NCBI GenBank assembly: GCA_037951105.1 | Contig: JBAMJV010007663.1 | Location: 62,001 to 126,000 of the forward strand | Origin: Echinarachnius parma | Lineage: Eukaryota; Echinodermata; Echinoidea; Clypeasteroida; Echinarachniidae | DNA length: 64,000 bases | Direction of reading: 5' to 3' | In this document: piece by piece, positions 28,620 to 40,406 of the stretch | How the letters are laid out: the number at the start of each line of letters is the position of its first letter | Position numbering within the stretch: the first letter of the stretch is position 1 | Notes under the pieces: generated by a model | Told to the model about the DNA's origin: nothing | Databases searched by the model: none | What the model saw: only the letters and a program-made list of their open reading frames with translations | Translations under genes and position numbers: made by a program

Positions 28620-30345
28620 GGGGGGGGGAGGGGGAACACCCTGTAGTCATGTTGAATGTGTATACTGTATAAGCTGTTAATTTCGCGAGGGTTTTATTTT
28701 CGCGAATTTCGCGAATCACTACCAAAGCGCGAAATTAACAACACGCGAATATATTGGCATGAACTCATGTCAACTTTTGCCACGATGAAATAAGAACGCA
28801 ATTATTACCGAACGCTGTATTTTGCGCTATACCCCCCAGCCACGGAGACAGTACTGTAGTTCAACACTAATATCACGTGCATGTGCTTATCAACCGATAT
28901 AAAAAGAAGGATGTGGCATAAACTCAACATGGCGCCAAATTTACTTTGTAAACTCCTGCTGGTAGGGTACTACTAGCGCGTACCTTGTCCGTATATATTT
29001 TACCAATCCATTGATACTATAGATCGGTGCATCACACCATGTGATCACTAGTATCCACCGATTTAAAAAATAAAAGGAATCAACATAAACTCAAGATGGC
29101 GGCATATTCACGTCATACTCGCGCCTGTCTTGTCCATTTGTAGTTCACAAATATGCTATGAATGTAACATCCATTGAGACTATATATCGGTGCATAAACA
29201 CGCGCACGTATTCATCGCGCGCTTTCTCCGTGCGCTCTAATATCAATACTCATTGACTTTCGTGCTTGAATCAATCTCCCATATGTTTGCATGTTCCCGT
29301 CAGCGGCACGCCGCCCTGCGATGCTTTCTACATGGTCTATGGCAGTAGCTACAGATACAGAGCGCAATACAGACAATGCGTAACCATAGACTTGTACAGT
29401 ATTCAGCTCTATATGCGAAACTCATTATTATTTATTAGTACTAGAATCACCATTCACGGGACAATGCTTATAGTTACTATAAAGCTTATAAATCATATTT
29501 TGACCGAAACTGAGGTAAATTTGTGTACATTTTAACAATATTTCCGTAGAAATTACATTATGTTATGTCGCCGTTATGATAGAATACACATTTGTTCATT
29601 TATTAAAAGGATTTTCTCGTGCAAAGTACACATCATTTTTGTCATATTCTAATTTCTGTGCGATGCTATTTTCTCACAGGGCCGGCAGATCGCGAAATTA
29701 ACAACTCGCGAAAATGTCTGAGACCCCCTCATTCGCGAAAATATCTGTACGCGAAAATATTGGCGTATACAGTAACACAAGGTTTAGGGTATGACAAGAG
29801 CTTGCTGTCAGTTGTAGCATTCAGCTAAATATACCTTTTTCTCACACACAAAATATTGGTTACAGATGTAAAAATTGCAAGTTTATTGAGCAGTAATACT
29901 ACTGCTAATGAATATTCATACATTTGTGAGCAGCAGTACTAATTAAATATGCAATTTTCTAACCAGTGGTTATAAATTTTGCTTATAATTAAAATTAGTT
30001 AGTAGTTAATTTAGAAAATTGCATTATATTAGTGAGTATTGGTGCTCATGAATATTCATGAATATGAATATGAATATTTATGAGCACCAGTATTACTGCT
30101 CAATAAATGTGCAATTTGTGTACTAACCACTATTTTTATGTGAGAAAATGATGTTGATGAATGCTACATTCAACATTAAGCTTTTGTCATGCCCTAGACC
30201 AGTGGTATAAGCATTCCAACAGCACTTCAGGGTCTTTAAAACAAATACAGGGTGTCCCAAAAACAAACAAAAAAAAATGTTTTGCTGTGAAAGTTGGGGG
30301 TGCGTTTTATACACGAGTGCGTCTTATACACAGAGTTTTACGGTA
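28549..30345. mobile_element. 1.8-kb element with ~100-bp inverted ends and nested insertions
   Basis: Left arm 28549-28649 (TACCGTAAATCTCCGTGTAT ... ACACCCTGTA) is the inverse of right arm 30246-30345 (TACAGGGTGTCCC ... GAGTTTTACGGTA). Within it lies 28663-29774, bounded by TACTGTATAAGC / GCGTATACAGTA and full of CGCGAAATTAACA words, and then a palindrome at 29781-30200. Confidence 0.78.
29781..30200. repeat. 420-bp imperfect palindrome (foldback MITE)
   Basis: The left arm from GGTTTAGGGTATGACAAGAG pairs with the right arm ending CTTTTGTCATGCCCTAGACC. Internal pairing includes TTATTGAGCAGTAATACT and TGAATATTCAT. Centre near 29990. Confidence 0.85.
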
Positions 30346-31068
30346 CTTCTTTAATGAAGTTTTCAAATTCAATGCTGATGAAATTGGTTTGTATGACACA
30401 AAGGTACATTACAATAGTGTTGTGCGGAGATCAACCTCTTCCGCCTGCTGCACTATCCAACGCGAAAACATTTTTTGTCGGCAGATTTCTCCCTACATTT
30501 ACCGGCAAATGCAAACAAATCTTTCGTTTATGTGATCCACAATTCATTTGATAATAATTACCGACTCTGGTGTTTTGAAGACCGCAAAATGTAGAGAAAA
30601 AATTAGTATTTCCCATCCGTTTTCCTTACCGATGCGTCCGAAAACACAGCGTTCAACTTTTGAACGGTACAGTGTACGAATGGGCGGTATGCTTATCTCC
30701 CGCGTATTAGCGTATATTGCGTGTAAATGGTCTAGCTGACTGTACCATATTACTTAGTAGATGTGGTTTGTATCACTTACTGTACAGTCTCATTATCCCT
30801 CACCTTGTCCTTGTTCAGGCGGTAAGCTAATTGCCCCTTGAGTTGCAAACGTTGCAGAGGTGCACGTTACTTGGCAAATTTAATGGCTGCCATGGATTTG
30901 GATGCACCACGACGTCGTATCGCAAATCAATTAAATCTGTGTCCTGAGACTTTAGATTCTTGTTCTCCTTTTGTCCCCACAATGCTGTAGTTACTCTACT
31001 GTTTACACTACAAGCAGATCCTTTACAGATTCCAACCTTCACAGTGCACAGTTTATTTTGTGGGCACC

Positions 31069-31272
31069 ATGTTGGGGGGTGAAGAGGAAGCCGTGAGAGC
31101 CGTGAAAATGGGCGGAGAGGTCGCCGCGCGGAACTTCAGCGTGTCTCGGAGCGAACTCATTGGAATCCTGATTCGCCTCTCCATCGTTGGCGTGGCAACC
31201 TACTTTGGTGTGAAGTGGATCGTGTTAGCCATGGACCCAACGAGGAAACAGAAGCAAGAAGCAAAACTTCAG
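31069..31272 (+). CDS. ATAD1: ATAD1 exon 1, membrane segment
   Basis: Encodes 68 aa from [10 protein letters not shown] to KQEAKLQ, donor CAG|GTATTG, phase 0. The ATG at 31069 is chosen over upstream non-ATG codons. The hydrophobic helix is followed by the conserved DPTRKQK. Confidence 0.93.
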
Positions 31273-34200
31273 GTATTGTGATAACCTCTTCTACCACTCC
31301 ATGCGAATAGTATCAAGCAATAACATGAATATTCAAGAATGAAACTACATTCTTGAATGAGCGCTATGGCTCAATAACATGGAATTCATCAATGGGTAAA
31401 TTTATGTTCTGTTTTCATTATTTTTAACTTAAAATCGTCGCGTTCTAATATAGATTTTAATTATTTGAAATTTGAGTTATATTTAAATCTAAGAAAATAC
31501 ATATATATATTTTCAATCTTAGGCAGAAAAGCTGATGAAGGCAATTGGACTGCCACTTGTTACCAAGCTCTCAGAGTATGAGTTGTCCATCGCCTCTCAG
31601 CTGGTCGACCCCCTGACCCTGGACACAGAGTGGGCAGACATCGGAGGTCTGGAGGAAGAATGCAGAGAGATGAATTATAAATATGACAGTTTATTATTAT
31701 TATTATCCCCTCCAGGCAGAGAAGCTGATGAAAGCAATTGGACTGCCACTTGGTACCAAGCTCTCAGAGTATGAGTTGTCCATCGCCTCTCAGCTGGTCG
31801 ACCCCCTGACCCTGGACGCAGAGTGGGCAGACATCGGAAGACTGGAGGAAGAATGCAGAGAGATGAATTATAAATATGACAGTTTATTATTATCCCCTCC
31901 AGGCAGAGAAGTTGATGAAGGCAATTGGAATGCCACTTGGTACCAAGCTCTCGGAGTACGAGTTGTTTATCGCCTCTCAGCTGCTCCACCCTCTGATATA
32001 TTATATTTCCTTCAATTGTTTAGGGAGTGAACATATTCTTCTCTATCTCAATTCTATATCCCCTCCAGGCAGAGAAGCTGATGAAGGCAATTGGACTGCC
32101 ACTTGATAACCAAGCTCTCGGAGTACGAGTTGTCCATCGCCTCCCAGCTGGTTGACCCCCTGACCCTGGACACAGAGTGGGCAGACATCGGAAGACTGGA
32201 TGAAGAATGCAGAGAGATAAATTATAAATATGACAGTTTATTATTAAATCATTATTATCCCCTCCAGGCAGAGAAGCTGATGAAAGCAATTGGACTGCCA
32301 CTTGGTTCCAAGCTCTGAGTACGAGTTGTCCATCGCCTCTCAGGCTGGTCGACCCCCTGACTCTGGACACAGAGTGGGCAGACATCGGAGGTCTGGAGGA
32401 AGAGTGCAGGGAGATCAATTATAAATATGACAGTTTGTTATTAAATTATTATTATCCCCTCCAGGCAGAGAAGCTGATGAAAGCAATTGGACTGCCACTT
32501 GGGACCAAGCTCTCAGAGTATGAGTTGTCCATCGCCTCTCAGCTGGTTGACCCCCTGACCCTGGACACAGAGTGGGCAGACATCGGAGGTCTGGAGGAAG
32601 AATGCAGAGAGATCAAGGAAGCCATCTTGCTTCCTCTCAAGAAAAAGCACCTCTTTGCCGGCTCGAAGCTTATGCAGCCCCCTAAAGGTTGGTTGGTTGG
32701 TTGGTTGCTTGTTTGTTGTTAGATTGGTCGGTCGGAGGAATAGACTGATTTGCACTAACCTTTCCAAATTGATATGCATTCCGTGCCTGATCAAGCTCTC
32801 CAGTTAACCTGTTCCTAATGGATACAATTCTATACTTGGAACCCCCCATTTATGCATACCACTTGTTTAAGTTAGAGAACCGATCTATTGGTAAAAATGG
32901 TTTTCATCTATTCATAATGTCTTTTATTTTTAAGAGTGCAAAATGCTTAGAAGAGTGTTTGGGATAAAGGGGGACTCTAGTGATTCACATCAAGAAAAAT
33001 AGCACTGTCATGAATTATTATTTTTTTCTCACAGGCGTACTACTGCACGGACCCCCAGGCTGTGGGAAGACCATGATCGCTAAGGCCATCGCTAAGGATG
33101 CTGGGTATCGATTCATCAACCTGCAGGCAGCCAGTCTGACCGACAAGTGGTACGGGGAATCACAGAAACTTGCCTCGGCTGTATTTTCCTTGGTAAGCTA
33201 ATGGACTGATTGATTTTGCGTTAACATGCATTCTCCGTAGACCCTAGCCCGAATATTGTTTTGGCCAGAATGGGTTAAAACTCCTGTCAAATGATGGTCA
33301 AGCTGTCAGAAACTCTGAGCCACTCCTACCACCCTACCCCCCCCCCCCCCCCCCATCAATAATCCATACCTGGGCTGCAGTCCTGAACTGTATTTTCCCT
33401 GGTAAGTTATTATTTCTAGCAATCAGATATTTCAAAATCTTTTGTTTTATGTACATATCTGTGGCCCCGATTCTCATCAGTGGCACAATATTAGTACAGA
33501 CTAAAGAGAGAGAAATGACCAGCAATTGTTTGAAAAATGTTGCAATTGTAAAATTTGACCAGCCCTTTGTCTTCATTAGGCTGTTTTTGCAAATGCGACG
33601 GGAGCATTCTAGTACGCTAATCTCAGCGGGGGGTCGCACTTAGTGCGAAAATTTCCGCGTATCGTCCAAACCTACAACGGTATTCGGCTGAATTAGCGTC
33701 GGGTGTAGAGCGAGTACGGAGCGGCGTGGTCAGCCCATACTTCAATAGGTCAGCCAATCAGCGCGCTTGTTCACTCGAGCAAGGATACGTTCCGCGTATT
33801 CTTCACTGCGAAACTACAAATAGTTCACGACGGTAGCCAGAGTAGGGGGAAGGTCACAGCTGATTCAATTCCGCGTATTCAGCGCTCCCGTCGCTTTTGC
33901 GAAAACAGCCTATTATCGATGCAAAGCTATCTAGACAAAGTGTCTCTTGACATTCCAGTCATAGTATAACCAGTCACCCGTTACCAGAAATAGTGCGTCC
34001 TGGATCATCCAGGACATTATATTACTGGTGACCAGTTATACTATGACTGAAATGTCAGGTGACCAGTTATACTATGACTGAAATGTCAGGTGACCAGTTA
34101 TACTATGACTGAAATGTCAGGTGACCCTTTGTCCTGATTCCTAAGCAGGACTAGAGGGATTGATAATGAAAAGAAACAATTAGAATATCTCCGGTGGCAA

Positions 34201-37200
34201 ATGACAATCATCAATGGGAAAATAAATTCCACGGGTGTGAAATGGTTTTAAATGGTTAATGGAAGACTCGTTGAACGTTTTCGTTGTTTATTCCCCTTCA
34301 GGCCCAGAAGTTTCAGCCAGCTATCATGTTCATTGATGAAATCGACTCCTTCCTAAGAACCAGGGCGACACATGACCATGAGGCGACTACCATGATGAAA
34401 GCTCAGTTCATGACTGTTTCTTCGTTTTTTCCCCTTCAGGCCCAGAAGTTTCAGCCAGCTGTCATCTTCATTGATGAAATAGACTCCTTTAGACATGGCC
34501 AAGGTATTTTCAGGACCAATCCTGAACATGTTAATAGAATGTTATCTTTGTTTTTTCCCTTCAGGCCCAGAAGTTTCAGCCAGCTATCATCTTCATCGAT
34601 GAAATCGACTCCTTCCTAAGGACCAGGGCGACACATGACCACGAGGCAACTACCATGATAAAAGCTCAGTTCATGACTGTTTCTTCGTTTTGTCCCCTTC
34701 AGGCCCAGAAGTTTCAGCCAGCTGTCATCTTCATTGATGAAGTATTGACCCAAGTAATTTCAGGACCAATCCTGAACATGTTAATAGAATGATGTCTTTG
34801 TTTTTTTCCCTTCAGGCCCAGAAGTTCCAGCCAGCTATCATCTTCATCGATGAAATCGACTCCTTCCTAAGGACCAGGGCGACACATGACCACGAGGCAA
34901 CCGCCATGATGAAAGCTCAGTTTATGACTCTGTGGGACGGCCTTATCTCAAATGACCAATGCGAAGTAAGTATTCAAACTAATTTTAAATACAAAGTCAG
35001 TCAATACATTTTGACATATACTCTGTATTGTGCAAATTTAGATCTATAACAGTAATTATAATAAATTGTACCCTTATTCATTGCAAATAACAAAATTGTG
35101 TATGGTAATTATTGATATATTTAGTGGTTTGTTGGGTTTACCACAAAAAGTCTTGAGCAGTCTTAAAGGGGTATTCCGGGCCTGAAAAAACCATTCGTTA
35201 TTTGAATAAGCAGAACAAGAGGCATAATTGGTGAAAATTTGATCAAAATCGGACAAGAAACACGGGAGTTATACCTATTTGAACATCATGTAGTAATGAG
35301 CGATCGTTTCAAAATTGCCGCCATATGCAACATCATTGACGAGCAACTCGCCATGGCTTTAGTACATGAAAATACACTTATTTCTCATTTTCGTTGCTAA
35401 AAATTAATTTTTCTCTGCTTGTTTTCACGAATTCATATAGAATATCGATGGGCCAACCTCTTTGGAATTTGTAAGCTCATAAATTTGCTTTGTTATGAAG
35501 AAAATTTAAATTTTGTAAAATTTCCATGTAGAAGTCAAAATGGATGCAGCTCGCAAGTGACGTCACGATCGATAGCAATTGCGAACGATACTAAAAATCG
35601 GAGCAAAGTTCATCCTGTCATAACTTTTTTATTGCTCTACTGTTTTGGCTCAGATTTTCGATCAAGATTCTTCATATTCACTTCATTTTATAGCAAACAT
35701 CACATTTCTGGGGTGGAATTCCCCTTTAATGAAGCGCTCGAGCTTTTCAAGTAGTAAATTAAAACCTAGTATCTATTTACTACTCATGGATTGAGAGCAG
35801 AAAATGTGGATAAAGAGACTTGCTGAAGGACACACATGCCACCATATTGAGCAGCAAAACAGTTCCTATATGAATGAAAAAAAATTTGTTTAGTCTGAAT
35901 AGGATTGGAACATTGTTCGAGAAATGCTTTACTAATGATTGTTGCATCATTTTCTTCTTCTTGTAGGTGATTGTGATGGGAGCTACCAACAGACCCAATG
36001 ACGTGGACAAAGCAATTCTGAGAAGAATGGCCACATCCTTTCATATAGGGCTGCCGAGCAGGTCACAAAGGAAGCAGATTCTAGAAATAATACTAGGCGG
36101 CGAGGTGGTAAGCAGTTGTCTAGATGTAGACTTATGCTAAACAATTGTATGCCTATGCCAGCCCCGACAAAGTGGCCAGAGGAATTATGTTTCCGAGTTG
36201 TCCATCCCGTTTTCATTCTTGCAATATATTGTTAAAAATAAATCTTTGTGGCCCAGTCAGGCTGGAATAATTAAGGCTTCTCAAATAATAGTGGCTCAAA
36301 ACATATATTTATGGCACCCTAAAAGAAAACGTAAACAAATATTTTATGATTAGCTGCACATTTGGGCAAGGATAATTTTGCATTGATTAAATGTTCAGTT
36401 GACTGCAGTATTGAACGTTTTGTTATTATAAATCAATGCTAGAAATTAACTTGTATGCATTGTTGCCCAGTCGGGCAAATCAAAACAATATTTTTCACAT
36501 TCTAGTGGCCCAAACAAGGAAAAACATTAATAATTCTGTTATATATCAGGTTGCCCATTTTGGCCATTGTAATTTAGCATCAATAAAATTCGGTGGCCTT
36601 AGGCCGGCTGGACTGTGCTAATTTTTGAGCATTGGATACATTATTTCTACTCTATCAACCCGATTCAGTCTGATATTCAGCATGAACATTTTCTGCCACA
36701 ATTTCCTTCAATTTCTCCTTGCATACTTTGTATTGTTTTGTTTTAGTCCTTATTCTCACTACCTTACTGTTTTTCTATTGTTATGTGTCTCTTCCTCCTT
36801 TTCCACCTGTTTGTATATGTGTTTGTGTCTTTATAGTCCACAGTCTACATGTCCTACTTGTCATTTTGACTCTGATCAAGATTCTGATAGGATCGAAAGC
36901 TCGGGCCTTCCATTAACTTTAAATTTGTTTACATTAAATTATTAATTCTTCCTGCTTTTTCAACCTTTCAGTGTGATGACGGTGTGTAGATATCTGTGGA
37001 AGAGTTTGCAATATTTTCCTTGCCGTGTTCTTGTCATTTTTCATTACTATTCAATCTTTCAACCTCTTTCTCTTTCAACCTTGCAGTGGTATGATTGTGT
37101 GTAGATATCTGTGGAATAGTTTGCCATGTTTTCCTTCAATTGCTGCTTGCAGTATTTGTAATTTTTCCATTACTATTATTAATTATTTCAAACTCTTCCT

Positions 37201-38110
37201 CGTTCAATCTTTCAGTGTGATGATAGTTTGTAGATATTTTTTTGGAAGAGTTTGCCATGTTTTTCTTCGATTGCTACTTGCAGTATTTGTCATTTTGTTT
37301 TCATTATTATAAGTTCTTTCAACCTCTTTCTCTTTCAACCTTGCAGTGGTATGATTGTGTGTAGATATCTGTGGAATAGTTTGCCATGTTTTCCTTCAAT
37401 TGCTCCTTGCAGTATTTGTCATTTCGTTTACATTGCTATTAATACTTTCAACCTCTTTCTCTTTCAACGTTTCAGTGTGACGATAGTGTACAGCTTGACG
37501 TGATAGCAGAAAAGGCCGACTCGTTCAGTGGCAGTGATCTACGGGAACTGTGTCGGAACGCCAGCATGTACCGAATCAGAGACCACTTGTAAGAACCTTT
37601 CAAGCTTTACCTGTATAACTTACTAGAAATGTTAACTTATTATCTTGCACACTTACTTACTATAAGTCAAACCTTTCTATAATGACCTTCCAAGGTAGAT
37701 AGAAAAGGTGGCCATAATAACCAGGCTCTTTTCCATGCAAACAACTAACTAGGGAGACAAAAGTAGTGGTCTTTATAAGCAGGTAGTTTTCATAGACAGG
37801 TGGATGCTAGAGCTGGTTTTTATGCCTCCGAAACGTACAAACTTACGTCCTGTTCTTGTGTTACTATTCCTGGAATCATCCCCTTTGAACTGACACTTAC
37901 CCACAATATCTTGGTAAACAAGGGGCCAATATTAAATCAAATTTCATCATTCTTTTCTTCCTCGACAGGGACACTGATGACCAGACCTCCGACGCCCTCA
38001 GACCATTGAGCATGGCCGATCTCTTGACCGCTCTGGGCAAACTGAAAGAAGCACGGACGAAGCAGGCGTTTCAGGGATTACAAGCACTGGGCTCACTCCC
38101 TCTGGATTGA
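31069..38110 (+). CDS. ATAD1: ATAD1 / Msp1 membrane AAA ATPase (7 exons, complete)
   Basis: ATAD1/Msp1 is a hexameric AAA ATPase of the mitochondrial outer membrane and peroxisome that extracts mislocalised tail-anchored proteins. Exons: 31069-31272, 32465-32687, 33035-33192, 34816-34965, 35967-36107, 37476-37588, 37969-38110. Total 1131 nt, 376 aa (human about 361), all phases consistent. Residues ~34-54 ([21 protein letters not shown]) are the single N-terminal membrane segment, followed by MDPTRKQK. Walker A GPPGCGKT is at ~148-155, Walker B IIFIDE at ~203-208, then GATNRP (sensor region) and the arginine pair [18 protein letters not shown] is the C-terminal AAA helix. Exons 2, 3, 4 and 6 have partial copies in neighbouring introns. 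Confidence 0.97.
31523..32415 (+). repeat. Five partial copies of ATAD1 exon 2 in intron 1
   Basis: Exon-head copies at 31523-31671, 31716-31864, 31903-~31996 (truncated), 32069-32218 and 32268-~32415. Each has an acceptor AG (mostly CCCCTCCAG) and up to ~149 nt of exon, then AATTATAAATATGACAGTTT. None carries the exon tail or its donor. Copies 4 and 5 have frameshifts. Only the sixth unit (32465) is complete. Confidence 0.95.
32465..32687 (+). CDS. ATAD1: ATAD1 exon 2 (complete copy)
   Basis: 223 nt, [20 protein letters not shown] ... [16 protein letters not shown]. Contains the linker and start of the AAA domain ([11 protein letters not shown]). Donor AAAG|GTTGGT, followed by a (GGTT)n tract. 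Confidence 0.95.
33035..33192 (+). CDS. ATAD1: ATAD1 exon 3, Walker A
   Basis: 158 nt, [20 protein letters not shown] ... [17 protein letters not shown]. Has the P-loop and the pore-loop segment KWYGES. Donor TTG|GTAAGC. A 20-bp echo of the exon tail plus donor (CTGTATTTTCCCTGGTAAGT) is at ~33387. Confidence 0.96.
33578..33911. mobile_element. 334-bp MITE in ATAD1 intron 3
   Basis: Inverted ends AGGCTGTTTTTGCAAATGCG and CGCTTTTGCGAAAACAGCCT; possible 3-bp target duplication ATT. GC-richer than the host intron. Confidence 0.85.
33950..34125. repeat. Foldback repeat with triplicated right arm
   Basis: CAGTCATAGTATAACCAGTC pairs with GACCAGTTATACTATGACTG around the hairpin centre GTCCTGGATCATCCAGGAC. 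The right arm is then repeated twice more as a 31-32-bp tandem unit. Confidence 0.85.
34302..34741 (+). repeat. Four partial copies of ATAD1 exon 4 in intron 3
   Basis: Exon heads at 34302-34415 (long), 34440-~34490 (short), 34565-34678 (long) and 34703-~34741 (short). Each is preceded by a CCCTTCAG acceptor. The long-short pair is itself repeated with a 263-bp period. All lack the [12 protein letters not shown] tail and its donor. The Walker B sequence FIDEIDS is present in the long copies. Confidence 0.94.
34816..34965 (+). CDS. ATAD1: ATAD1 exon 4, Walker B (complete copy)
   Basis: 150 nt, 50 aa, [20 protein letters not shown] ... [12 protein letters not shown]. Donor GAA|GTAAGT, phase 0 at both ends. 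The length being a multiple of 3 means skipping would keep the frame but remove the catalytic Walker B. Confidence 0.96.
35163..35729. mobile_element. TTAA MITE in ATAD1 intron 4
   Basis: TTAA at 35163-35166 and 35726-35729; inverted ends AAAGGGGTATTCCGGGCC and GGGTGGAATTCCCCTTT. Confidence 0.82.
35967..36107 (+). CDS. ATAD1: ATAD1 exon 5, sensor and arginine region
   Basis: 141 nt, [20 protein letters not shown] ... [10 protein letters not shown]. Acceptor TTCTTGTAG, donor GTAAGC, phase 0. Confidence 0.96.
36960..37475 (+). repeat. ~120-bp tandem repeat carrying copies of the ATAD1 exon 6 acceptor
   Basis: Near-copies of the exon-6 junction (TTTCAG or CTTGCAG followed by TGTGATGA-like sequence) occur near 36970, 37086, 37215 and 37347 before the true one at 37475/37476. 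Each is followed by GTAGATATCTGTGGAATAGT and a pyrimidine-rich stretch. Only ~15-20 nt of exon is carried. Confidence 0.85.
37476..37588 (+). CDS. ATAD1: ATAD1 exon 6
   Basis: 113 nt, [20 protein letters not shown] then [17 protein letters not shown]. Includes the AAA C-terminal lid motif SGSDL. Donor GTAAGA; ends in phase 2. Confidence 0.94.
37665..37820. mobile_element. MITE of the GTCAAACCT family, decayed
   Basis: Starts AAGTCAAACCTTTCTATAAT and contains GTGGCCATAATAACCAG. Right TIR eroded. Lies in ATAD1 intron 6. Confidence 0.55.
37969..38110 (+). CDS. ATAD1: ATAD1 exon 7 and stop
   Basis: 142 nt to TGA at 38108-38110. [20 protein letters not shown] ... [16 protein letters not shown] corresponds to the human tail IRPVQQQDLHRAIEKMKKSKD. 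Acceptor TTCCTCGACAG. Confidence 0.94.
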
Positions 38111-40140
38111 AACTAGCTCTTCCAACATCGGGTATCACTCCCTTTGAATTCAACCTGCAATATCATGTCTATTAATTTAGAATGTCTGTCTGATATGTTG
38201 TATTGAATAACAGATCATTTCATTGTTTAACCCTAAAAGGGGGGGGGGGGGGGGGAGAGGCTGAATCGCCCCCCCCCCCCCCGACTATAGCATAGCCAAA
38301 ATAACCCGGCCTGATTAGGGTTAACCCTCCATTAATAGCCAAGTTTGCAAACATATTCAAATGTACTAAAGGGGTTTGTTGGTGACCTATTTAAATTTAA
38401 GAGCATGTTATGGAGTGCTGGCCCTGGAGACAATTTATTCAATTTGAAACATACAGTCAAACCTGTGTATAGTGACCACCAGAGGGAAACAAGAACAGTG
38501 GCCACTGTAGACAGGTGACCTCTATAGACAGGTTCTATAGCTTTTTTTTGCCCCTGCAAGGGATCATTTTTTGTGGCCACTTTAGGCAGGTTGGCTGCTA
38601 TAGGCAGGTGGCCACTAAGACAGGTTTGACTGTATTCCTACCATCCTGCTTGGAATGCACCTTGTGTACATTTGTTGTATCGCGAGGAACAACCTTTGTA
38701 GACAGGATATGCCTACAATTTGAATATATTTGCGAACCGGTCTTCTGGCCCAAGAGGGATGTATTTTTTTATAGCTTAATGATGTTTTCTCAACTCGTTC
38801 AGGACTGGTCCTGAAAACACTCCGGTTTGGGTTTGTACAGTGCATTTTGTACCAAAATCAAATCGGCTTGGATTGGGTTAATTTAACTCTTTGGGTAAAA
38901 TCCTATTGTGTGAAACTAAGATTATCAACCTTTAGGGAAAGTTAAGATCAACCCTAAAGGAATACCTGCATTTAGAAGACCAACCAAGAATTATAATTAA
39001 TTATATATTCTTGTATCTATTATATTTTGTTTGTCGTTTCTTTGAAGTAGTAGACACCTACTCAGACAAATTTTACATTTGTATATTCCGTTTTTGTTAT
39101 ATTTGTCAGCCCATAGCTGGATTTATGATTCTTGGTTGATGAAAGTATTTTGTTGGTCCTTATAATACATATGTATAATCCGGAATTTAGTTGTAAACCA
39201 CCTTATTCATGTGGCTTTTGTAAGATCTCTCCATGATTTTTCCATCCTCCATTAGATTCTGTGCAATTTTGCTTCAGATCGTAGTAAATTCAGCTGATCG
39301 TTAATGGAAATACACTTACTCTAGCTCCTGAATTTATAGCCTTGAATATTTTCGCACATCTCATACAAGAACATCAATGCTGGAAATTAAAGGGGACCAC
39401 CAGGCAAAGAACAACCCATATGTTTTGGTACTGTTTTGTGATGTCAAATAATACCCAACATTTTGCAAAGGGTTGTGTAATCCATAAACAATGCAATTAA
39501 TTACCACCACTTAGGCCATGAAAAATAAATTGTTGGATTGGCGTAACCCGCTTGACCCTAAAAATACTACCGACCCTAGAGGTTTTTTCTGATCATTTTT
39601 TTTTTTTTTTTCTCCAATTGCAATACAAATTATGTGTTATGTGTGTGTTATACGATTCATTCGCTCTGGACAAAAGTAGTCTTCGTACATGCAGACCTAT
39701 GAACGCATGCTTTAGAATGGTGATGCGTTTTCAAATTATTTTTTTCTGGAAACATATTTTTCTGAACTTGTTGGTGGAATGGACTACTAAAGATGTTACC
39801 TTTCATTTATAAGTAAACACAGGATTTTTCAAATTCTAGTGGTTGGAAACCTGAATCGGGTGGCCCTGAACAAAGGAAAACTTATTTACCGGATACTGTG
39901 CAGTTTAGGTCTCATGCTTTTAGAAGGGTGGAGGTGGTGGTGATTAGTGAATTGCGAATGACTTACTTTTCTACTTGGTACTTTTTGAAAGAAATTAACT
40001 ATTCAGATGATCCATATTGTGATCAGTTATCATCTTATTCAATTGTGATAGATATTTGCGTAATATTCTAATGTCTCTGAAATAAACTCGAGACTTAACA
40101 ATATACGTCAAAGTGTATCTGCTTTTGTTTAGTCATTGTT
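38111..40140. other. ATAD1 3' flank with G/C homopolymers and a MITE
   Basis: Begins with 3' UTR-like sequence. A G13/C14 inverted homopolymer pair is at 38238-38282. A TACAGTCAAACCTGT MITE occupies 38452-38634. AATAAA-type sequences occur at ~39525 and ~40080, but the true poly(A) site cannot be chosen. Confidence 0.5.
38452..38634. mobile_element. MITE, TACAGTCAAACCTGT TIRs
   Basis: 183 bp with near-perfect inverted ends. Closely similar to 15363-15544, including the AGGGA..CAAGAA and CCCCTGCAAGGGAT inner words. Confidence 0.9.
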
Positions 40141-40157
40141 ATTTTTCTGTAATGGGC

Positions 40158-40406
40158 CATATGCAGAGATGCCAACCAGTACGATTTAATCGTATTTAGT
40201 ACGATTTTTTGATGAAATTATGACAGTACGATTTCTTAGCAAAAAAATATGATTTTTGAAGAAAAGAATAACAAAACAAAAAAATTTCCCCCCCCCCCCC
40301 ATTCAATAGTAACGGTCAGAAAATGGCAAAAAAAACTCATAAACGTTGTGTGATCGTCTGAACCAACTTTTTGTATTAACCCAAGAGGTTGGCATCTCTG
40401 CATATG
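40158..40406. mobile_element. MITE, CATATGCAGAGATGCCAACC TIRs
   Basis: 249 bp with perfect 20-bp inverted ends. Contains GTACGATTT iterations and a C13 tract. Confidence 0.9.

Noticed and set aside
36625..37503. Possible LINE C-terminus in frames reading [14 protein letters not shown]
   Set aside because: The LWNSLP word recurs only because it is part of the ~120-bp junction satellite. Neighbouring residues lack the LINE pattern and the reading is antisense to nothing conserved.
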